DNA from: Guyanagaster necrorhizus
Taxonomy: Eukaryota; Basidiomycota; Agaricomycetes; Agaricales; Physalacriaceae
Assembly (NCBI RefSeq): GCF_019112545.1
Contig: NW_025064898.1
Coordinates: forward strand, 773,993-837,992
Direction: 5' to 3'
DNA: 64,000 nt
Shown here: piece by piece, positions 56,930-64,000 of the stretch
Numbering within the stretch: the stretch's first letter is position 1
Layout: each line of letters starts with the position of its first letter
Notes under the pieces: model-generated
What the model saw: the letters and a program-made list of their open reading frames with translations, nothing else
Database searches by the model: none
What the model was told of the DNA's origin: nothing
Translations under genes and position numbers: made by a program

Positions 56930-57270
56930 GAATATATTCTCTTATTTATTTGATTTTCTTTTCTTTTTCAGTATCACACACTGTTCTACATATCTCAGCT
57001 TTTAACTGCAATATTGAGATATAAGTATCTTCTATATCTATCTCTGTTTAATTACATTTACTCATTATCTATATAGTAATATTATAATATCCTATTCTAG
57101 CACTATTCTCTTTTGAACTCTTTCTCATTCATCACATTTATGCATTTGCCTTATTAACTTCAACAGATTATGGGCCTCACTACTAGCATGTCCATGACAA
57201 CTGAAATAAAGCTAGTCAGCACAACAAAGCTCACAGATAATAGATCAAACTAAATAGTGTTTGAAGAGAA
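56930..57270 (+). mobile_element. Copia-type LTR end and gag start
   Basis: An AT-rich LTR end finishing CTTCAACA at 57165 is followed by GATTATGGGCC, as after the copia LTR at 29471. From ATG 57188 one reads MSMTTEIKLVSTTKLTDNRSN, then a stop, then IVFEEK; the pattern KLTDxRSNW resembles copia gag starts. The A2 element interrupts it at about 57271. Confidence 0.45.
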
Positions 57271-57271
57271 G

Positions 57272-57730
57272 TATTAAGATTTTTTCATCTTTCTCTCATG
57301 TTAACCCCTATTTATACTTAGTCAGAGCATCTACACCAGTGCTTAAGACTATGAGACAGGCTTAGTCATCACAACAAGCCTAATCAGTTATTGTCTTTTG
57401 ATGCAACAGCATTGTCTGATGATGCACAACTATACTATTGTAGATGGTAATGACACTCAAGGGCAATGAGCATAATAGCCACAAAAGACATAACTAGCAG
57501 TAGTATTTATATCATCAACTACAGATTGTATATAAGTAAAACAGCTCTCACTGGGGTAACTCCAGCTTTAAGCTAAAGTTTATCTTCACACTATTCTACT
57601 TTTGAGCCAATCATAAAGACTTAAAGTATAATGATCAATATTCACATTAGTGAACTCTGATAGAACACTCAAGCATGAAGTGATATCAGTTTATCATATG
57701 TTTACAATCATATACAGCTTAGGTCTAATA
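57272..57730 (+). repeat. A2 5' LTR
   Basis: Aligns over its length with the A-plus LTR (CTATTTATACTTAGTCA, AGCTCTCACTGG, ACAGCTTAGGTCTAATA). The segment AGCTTTAAGCTAA (57564-57576) pairs at 12 of 13 positions with TTAGCTCAAAGCT at 57732-57744, just inside the LTR. Confidence 0.7.
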
Positions 57731-57989
57731 ATTAGCTCAAAGCTGTAGCTTTCTTTTTCTTATGCATAATAAGAGCAGAGAAAATCAAATGCTATCCATC
57801 AATCTGAACTCTCTCAACTTTGACTGCAAATTCTTTGATCTTCTAGCTTCCATTATTAGAATGCTATTAAGATTATTAGTGATCATCCAACTTTGTTGAA
57901 AATGCTAATCAATCACTGCTTAGACAGTCAGACACTATCAAGAATTTCAGCAAATCTAATGTATTCTATAAAACATAACCTCTGATCTT

Positions 57990-60374
57990 CCTCTACATGA
58001 CATCTCTCATACTCTCTGACCCTCCTTCCAGCCCACAGCAGAAATCATACCCAAAGCCAGGCCTAGCAGCCTGTTACACACATGCTGCCAGCCTCTGTGT
58101 CACCTCAACCAACCATGAATATAATCACAGAAACTCACCAGATTCTGGCCACTCTCTATTATCTATTAATTTCATTTTCACTATTATCATTTCACATCCA
58201 TATTTCACATTGTAATATCTAGACTCTGAACTCAGTAGCAAATATTGACATCAGAACCCAATGGAACCTGACTCAGAATTAGCTACCATTAGTATATAAA
58301 GCCATGTATAACCATTGTAACTACTCAGTTTGAATATCAACTTGGATAGCCATTCACACTTCATGCTCACTTCCAACTCCCTTCTACCTCATCCAATGGA
58401 CTCTGCTCTGAAGGATACTCTTCACTCCACCAACAGAACTCTGTTCTGTCCATCCAAATCCTTAGGCTCAACTCAAGGGGGATGTTGCCAATAGCTTTGT
58501 TGATGCCCATGCACTTCACTGGTCTTCACATGTGCACTCAAGCCCAGCCAATTGGCACATTTCTAACACAGCCCACATTTAGGAAACATTCAAGAAGAGG
58601 AAAAACACAGATACCTCTTTCAACTCTGATAATCCAACAGCAGAAATAGCAACAATCAACTCATGGGCTTCTGAAACTCATGAGTCTCACTCTCTATCCC
58701 TAACTATAAGAACAAGAATCTCTCTGAGGACTTCTTTAACAACTTGCTGTCCCCTGATTCTTCTACCACTATGAGAACACCCAGCATTGGAGACCATATT
58801 AGAGACTCTCTTGATGCCCTTTGGATGGCTCTAAGATCTCAAAGTATTTCACTGCACTCAGAATATGACTCATTATATGCAACCCTGACAAAAACTTCTC
58901 CTCTGCTTCATCCTCTCACAACCACAGCAGCCAGAGGGTGGAAAGCAACCAGTCAGCCTGTGAAGAGGTCCAACAATAAGGAGAAGCAGTCTGGGACCAA
59001 ATCATCTACAGAATATTCTTAGATTAGGACCTCTGAGTCTCTTTTAACTATAACACAGCAGTACAACAGCAGCAGCAGTGACAAGAAGAGCAAGCATGAG
59101 GAGACCCTGAGCAGGCCCAAGCTGAGCTTGCTGAGCAGACCAGGATAGAAGCTCAGTGATAGTATGAGGAAGAACAAGAAGTCAGAAGGAGATGATGACA
59201 GAAGCATAAGCAAGAAGCCACCCACCTGGGCTCTGCCTCCCTCAGCAGGTATAAACTATGAACTGAGTCCTCCCAGTCCCCATTCTGAGAACTCAGCACT
59301 TCCACTGACCTATGGGCAGAACCAGCCAGTCCTATCACCAAGAAGGCAGAATTGTCTTCCTTTCACCTGCATCCTCAGCCCCAATACCATCCTCTTGGAC
59401 ACTGAGTCTATACTTAATACCTATAGGCTTCAAGTATCTCTGAATGCCTATATTCCTGACCACAGTCTCTGGAGATTTCTTAGTGAGAAGGCCACAGGAC
59501 AATTTCTCAATCTGGAGTTTTATAGAAACTTCTAAGTCTATTGTGAAGACCTGGAGGCAGCACAAGCACATGGTAGCACTTGATATGATGTTGACATTGA
59601 GGCTAGATGACCCATTCAATGATCTGCTCTGACCAGTAACAATAGAGCAGGCCTCAGCATCCAATATGACCACCAGCTCTCCAGCAACTCTTTGACTAGC
59701 TGTGGTGAGCATCTTTGACCAGCTCACCAATTTCTCTTATGAAGAAGATAAAAGAGAAATGAGTGAGAATAAAGATCCTTTTAGACTGAAAGAATCTATG
59801 AAGTATGCTAAGGAAGATATAGATAAGGAGGCTCTGAAGAAAGAAATACAAAGAAACAGAGAAGAGGAGTACCAGGATCTCTATGAAAGAGGGGTTATAT
59901 TTTTATAGCATGATGCCAAATAGCTTGCATTGCATATAGAACAGTTATATATTAACACAGAATTGCTGGAGCAGCAGGAAATTTTACAGTATTCAGCCAT
60001 AAAACATGCAGTTGACATCTATAACAGAAGACATCCTGAAGATCAGCTTGCTGCTCTGCTGGCCTACAAGTCAAAATTTGACATCCAATCAATGCTATGA
60101 ATGCTATCCATAGCTCCAAAATGAGCTGTCTATATGGCACCATCTATTCAATCAAGCTAAAGCCAATATTTATATTCCACACTGTCCATCCAGTCTTTGG
60201 CGATCCAGCTCTCTCATTTCTGACCACAGCTGTTCACTCAGACTATCAGATTCTGAAATCCCTGGACTGACAAAGAGAGTTGATTACTCAAAGGATAACC
60301 ACTGCTAGATGAAGCTAAAAGAAGCAGGACTGGCAAGGAGCCAGTCCAAGGCAATTCTGAAGCAATCAAACTGA
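57990..60374 (+). pseudogene. A2 leader / gag N-terminal ORF, broken
   Basis: Starts near 57,990, is split by the solo B LTR, and resumes with NLSEDFFNNLLSPDS, DHIRDSLDALWMALRSQ and YDSLYATLT near 58,730-58,890. Then a Gln/Ser-rich part, YRLQVSLNAYIPD near 59,420, and one frame on SIFDQLTNFSYEEDK and EEEYQDLYERGVIFL (59,702-59,908), and YNRRHPEDQLAAL near 60,020. Co-linear with A-plus 31,282-33,130. Confidence 0.5.
58072..58568 (+). repeat. Solo B LTR with target duplication CAGCC
   Basis: 497 bp, TGTTACACAC...CTAACA, flanked by CAGCC on both sides (58067-58071 and 58569-58573). This is a clean solo LTR left by LTR-LTR recombination of a B element. It gave the reference for LTR orientation and ends. 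Confidence 0.9.
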
Positions 60375-60379
60375 GATTC

Positions 60380-60909
60380 TGTTAAGCCCAAATTCCACGT
60401 GACTATCAACATGTGATAAACAGTTCAGAACCTCGCACTTTAGGTTAAACTGACTGAGTTCACTGATGTGATAATAGCATTGTGGGGTCAAGGCATTGCA
60501 AGTAGCAGGAGCTCGAGATAAGATGGTGAAGTAAAACTTTAGTTCAAGACTGGGGTGTTACAGCAAGAACTAGACTACTTAAATACTGTTCTGTTATCTT
60601 GCTATAAATAACTGTTTACAAAAGATATTGTCTGCTGTAGAGCTGTTTCCCCTACCATTGCCAGGCTCTCCACAAAAGCTGTTGTCTTGCTGTTGTGCTG
60701 CAGATGTGGCACTGCAAGTCGAGGATGAAAGGAGTATTGTCTCTCTCTTCACAGCACACAACAACGCGATAGGAGAGTGACCAACTGGGTTGCTGAGCTA
60801 AGCATTCCCATGGTCCTGAGCACTGGCTAAGCACCCTGACTAAGTAAGATAGGGGTCATTTCCGAGGAAAAGAAAGGAAAAAAGGAAGAAAATAGGAAAA
60901 ATCATAACA
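60380..60909 (-). repeat. Solo reverse A-like LTR with target duplication GATTC
   Basis: 530 bp, TGTTAAGCCC...AATCATAACA, flanked by GATTC on both sides (60375-60379 and 60910-60914). Similar to the reverse complement of the A LTR at both ends. Unlike the sequence around it, it keeps several CpG sites (for example in CCACGTG, GCTCGAG and CAACGCGATAG), so it arrived recently. Confidence 0.85.
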
Positions 60910-60914
60910 GATTC

Positions 60915-61990
60915 ACTATATAGAATGAAGTCATCATGGAAAAAAAGACCATTCTACAAGAGAATCTGGTTGCTGATGACAATTCTCTCCACTCTTTCTC
61001 TAGGCTGCTATCTGATTGGCAATATCCACCCTTTGATCAGTGGCCTAATTCAATAGGGCCCCTCCTGGAAAATGCTACCATGCTCTAATGCAAGCTAAAT
61101 CTCCTTTGAAAGCTGTGCCTCTTCAAGAGAGCCTCTAATAACATTGACCAGTTTCTCATTGACTGCAAACAATACTTTGAGGTTTATGTTGCTTATCTCA
61201 GTACCAACATAAACAAAGTTGTTTTTGCCACCTCTTACTTTGAAGACAAGGCAAAAATATGGTGGATCTTGATATCATCCAACTTCTATTCCATCATGTG
61301 ACAGTATCACCAGTTCTCTTTATGGCCAGTCTTTAAACAAATGCTGAACAATAAATTCATTAACCTGATGATACAAGAAGTATATAAATTAAAGATCAAG
61401 AAATACAAGATGAGAGAAAAGGTGGCAATCAAATACTTCAATAAGCTGTTTCAGCTTATTAAACTGGTCAGAATCCAGAATGATATTGCTGATGACAGAA
61501 GAATAGTAGAAGCTCTAAAAAGAGGAGTTTCTAACTCTTACATCATCATGATCTCAGCCATTGAAAAATTCATTCTGAAAGAGTATGATAAATAAAAGGA
61601 GCAAATTATCGAAATGTACAAAGAATAATAATAGCAGAAGGTGGAACAGTCCAATCTGCAGGACTACTGGAAGCCAAACCCACCTTTGATAATGAAGAAT
61701 CAATCTGAAAACTCCAAGCCAGCAGAATCAATGACCTCAGGAACACCTTCTTACAGCACTCAGAAGACAGAAACAGAGACCACCTATACTAAAGCTGGCA
61801 AGCCCATAGACATTGACCAGCTCAAGAAGGAAGGAAAGTGTTTTAATTGTGAACAAAAGAGATACATGGTAAAAGATTGCCTAAAGAAAAAGTGAACCTA
61901 TGAAGATATTTAGGACAGATCACTAAATTACAGAAGGAGACAGAAGAACTTGAAGCAGAAACAAAGATTGAGAAAGTAAAAGATAGAGCT
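60915..61990 (+). pseudogene. A2 gag capsid and zinc knuckle
   Basis: NNIDQFLIDCKQYFEVYV, DKAKIWW, FKQMLNNKFINLMIQEVYKL, KVAIKYFNKLFQLIKLVRI, then CFNCEQKRYMVKDC near 61,845, where the zinc-binding His of the CCHC knuckle is Tyr. Same order as A-plus. Confidence 0.75.
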
Positions 61991-62399
61991 GACCAGTGAG
62001 CAATTCTATTAGATCAGCCAAAAGACTTTATGGTGTGTGACATACAGCTGTTGAACAGTCTGATAGTACTTCTGTAGCTACCCCTATGCCTAAATTATGT
62101 GTGTATTTGAATATACCCAGATTCCCCACCTCACACACTAACTATGAATCATCAAATAAAACAGCTCAAAAGCCTATAAGCCAAATAGAAGGAGAGACTC
62201 CATTGGATAGCTTAAACCATTCAATACTAAATAAACCTGATGAGCCATCAAGAATACCAGAACTGAGAAGGAGGCTAGAGCAGTACTCAAAAATTGAGTA
62301 CACAAAACTAAGGCCAAAGAAATTATTGATGAAATAGTAGGAGGAATGTGATGGACCAAATAGTATTATGCACTTGAGTGGTTGGATGATCATCACAGA

Positions 62400-64000
62400 C
62401 TCTAGAGATATGTTTGACAAACTAAGACTCCTGAGCACAATCTAACTGCTAAGGCACAAATCAAAACTCTTACAAACTGGATCACCTATGCTATTACTGC
62501 CTTAATCGACAGCAGTTGCACTGGGAGCTCAATCAACTGCACTTTCATCAACAAGCATCAGCTTTCCACTTAAGCAACCATGGCCTCCATTCTAGTGTAT
62601 AATGCAGATAAAGCCAAGAACCAGGCTGGCTTAATTACCAAGTTCATTGAACTACAACTTATAATCAGTGATTATACAGAATGGATCAATCTAGCCATCA
62701 CTGATCTAGGAACAAAAGAAGTGTTCCTAGACCATGATTGGCTGATCTATCACAACCCACTGGTAAACTGGAAGATTGGATGAATCACTTTTGCATAGTG
62801 CAAATGCTGCAAACTCCTGTTTGAATTATCAGATAAAGATCCAGAAGACTAGTGGGATAAGAAAATAGAAGATGGCAAAACCATCCTTGCCATTGATATG
62901 CAACAAGAGGCCCATATACAAGCTATACACCATGCCAATAATCTCACTGCCAAGGCCAATGAAGGAAAAAAGGAGAGGATATTTGAAGAAATAGTCTCTG
63001 AATGAGCCTATAACTATTGAGACCTGTTCAAGAAAGAAAGTTTCAATGAACTACTACAGCTCAAACCCTGGGATCAGGCCATCAAACTTATATCAAATGC
63101 AAATGCCAACCTTGACTGCAAAACATATCTCCTCAGTAATACTGAACAATAGAAACTCAACAAGTTCCTAAAAGAAAATCTCTTCAGCAGGCAGATTTGA
63201 CTATCTAAATCCCCTATGGCATCTCTGTTCTTCTTTGTAAAGAAGAAAGACAGAAAACTTTAACCAGTCCAAGACTACCAGAAATTAAATAAAATGATAA
63301 TTAAAAATTGATACCTACTCCTGTTAATCTCTGAACTAATAGACAAACTCAGAGGCACCAGATATTACACCAAACTCAATGTCCACTGGGGATACAACAA
63401 TATATGAATCAAGAAAGGAGATAAGTAGAAGGCAGTATTCAGAACCAACTGAGGGCTCTTCAAGCTCACAGTCATGTTTTTTGGACTAATAAACTCTTCT
63501 ATGACTTTCCAGTAGATAATGAATGATGTCTTCAAAGACCTCATTACCACTGGAAAAGTCATGATCTATTTGGATGATATCTTCATCATATCCAAGGACC
63601 AGTCAGAATATCAACAGCTAGTCTGACAGATGCTGCAGTTGATGAGGAAACATAAGCTATTCCTGAAAGTGGAGAAATGTGAATTTGAGGTTCTAGAAAT
63701 AGAATACTTCAGAGTTATCCTTAGTGAAGGAAGTATCCACATAGATCCCATCAAAGTCACCAGGATCACAGAATGGCTGGAGCTGGCAAGGAAGAAGAAA
63801 CTTGGTAAGGAAGAAGAAACTGCAATCCTTTTTAGGATTCACTAACTTCTACTGACAGTTCATTTGAGACTACAGCAAGATCATATGACTCATAATGCAA
63901 TTAACTGAGAATACCTTCTGAGCCTGGAGAAACTCCCAACAATCAGCATTTAAAGACTTAAAATGACAACTAGCAGAGGATGTCATTCTGGCTATTCTAA
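62400..64000 (+). pseudogene. A2 protease and reverse transcriptase, truncated by the window end
   Basis: Protease ALIDSSCTGSSINCTF near 62,510 (DSS in place of DSG), AITDLGTKEVFLDHDWLIYHNP; RT with SPMASLFFFVKKKD near 63,230, VMFFGLINSSMTFQ and YLDDIFIIS near 63,570, then EYFRVILSEGSIHIDP. A short tandem repeat (AAGGAAGAAGAAACT twice, about 63,789-63,822) shifts the frame. Many stops. Confidence 0.75.

Larger units (their letters stand above)
57272..64000 (+). mobile_element. Second forward A element (A2), runs off the window
   Basis: Diverged A copy. 5' LTR about 57272-57730, leader ORF, gag, protease and RT to the end of the window; the 3' part is not visible. Interrupted by a solo B LTR (58072-58568) and a solo reverse A-like LTR (60380-60909). 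Almost no CpG outside the second solo LTR, and heavy stop content, so it is older than A-plus. Confidence 0.8.

Noticed and set aside
30183..64000. Neurospora-type RIP as the cause of decay.
   Set aside because: Basidiomycetes are not known for classical RIP, and the main trace is loss of CpG. Some CpA to TpA changes exist, so a dinucleotide count would be needed to exclude it fully.
1..64000. tRNA genes, rRNA, CRISPR arrays or bacterial-type operons.
   Set aside because: None seen; the gene structure is eukaryotic throughout. I could not run a covariance-model search, so a tRNA could be missed.

Overview
The window is nuclear DNA of a filamentous basidiomycete, most likely an agaricomycete with a transposon-rich genome. 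Evidence: genes are dense and split by many 45-60 bp GT-AG introns, and every recognisable protein (PMC1-type Ca2+ pump, eIF1A, PCNA, TIM50, NimA-type kinase, Scc2/Mis4, GT61 glycosyltransferase) reads as a fungal eukaryotic orthologue. I cannot name the species.

Positions 1-28,250 are a gene-rich, CpG-normal segment. In order: Ca2+-ATPase (+), eIF1A (+), a decayed protein-kinase fragment (+), PCNA (-) divergent from TIM50 (+), an unrecognised 1,059-residue basic/acidic protein (-), a NimA-type mitotic kinase (-), the cohesin loader SCC2 with 28 exons (-), and divergent from it a GT61 glycosyltransferase (+). Several are cell-cycle or chromosome genes. PCNA and SCC2 both have an ACGCGT (MCB) site in their short divergent promoters. 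PCNA carries a roughly 110-residue Lys/Glu-rich insertion not found in ordinary PCNA.

Positions 28,300-64,000 are a nested retrotransposon block with lower GC and almost no CpG. I recognise two Ty3/gypsy chromovirus-like families, called A and B here, plus Ty1/copia-like pieces. One B element (B-plus, 30,183-56,837) is bounded by a perfect 5-bp duplication GAAGC and contains the others: a full-length A element (A-plus, 30,585-38,547, duplication CTGAC, LTRs differing at 9 of 433 sites), a reverse full-length B element (B-minus, 41,111-48,912, mismatched flanks), and a truncated reverse A element (A-minus, 48,913-55,367). To the right, a second forward A element (A2) runs off the window and carries two solo LTRs with perfect duplications (CAGCC and GATTC). 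All element genes carry stops, many of them CGA to TGA or CAA/CAG to TAA/TAG, as expected from deamination of methylated cytosine.

The two most unusual features of the block are these. (1) In both B copies, between the end of pol and the 3' LTR, there is an antisense reading frame with a putative intron, a basic KKRAKL motif and a C-x2-C-x6-C cysteine cluster; a third free copy lies at 28.4-29.0 kb. (2) In both families the sequence just inside the 5' LTR is complementary to an LTR segment about 33 bp downstream of a TATA-like box, which points to Tf1-style self-priming instead of tRNA priming.
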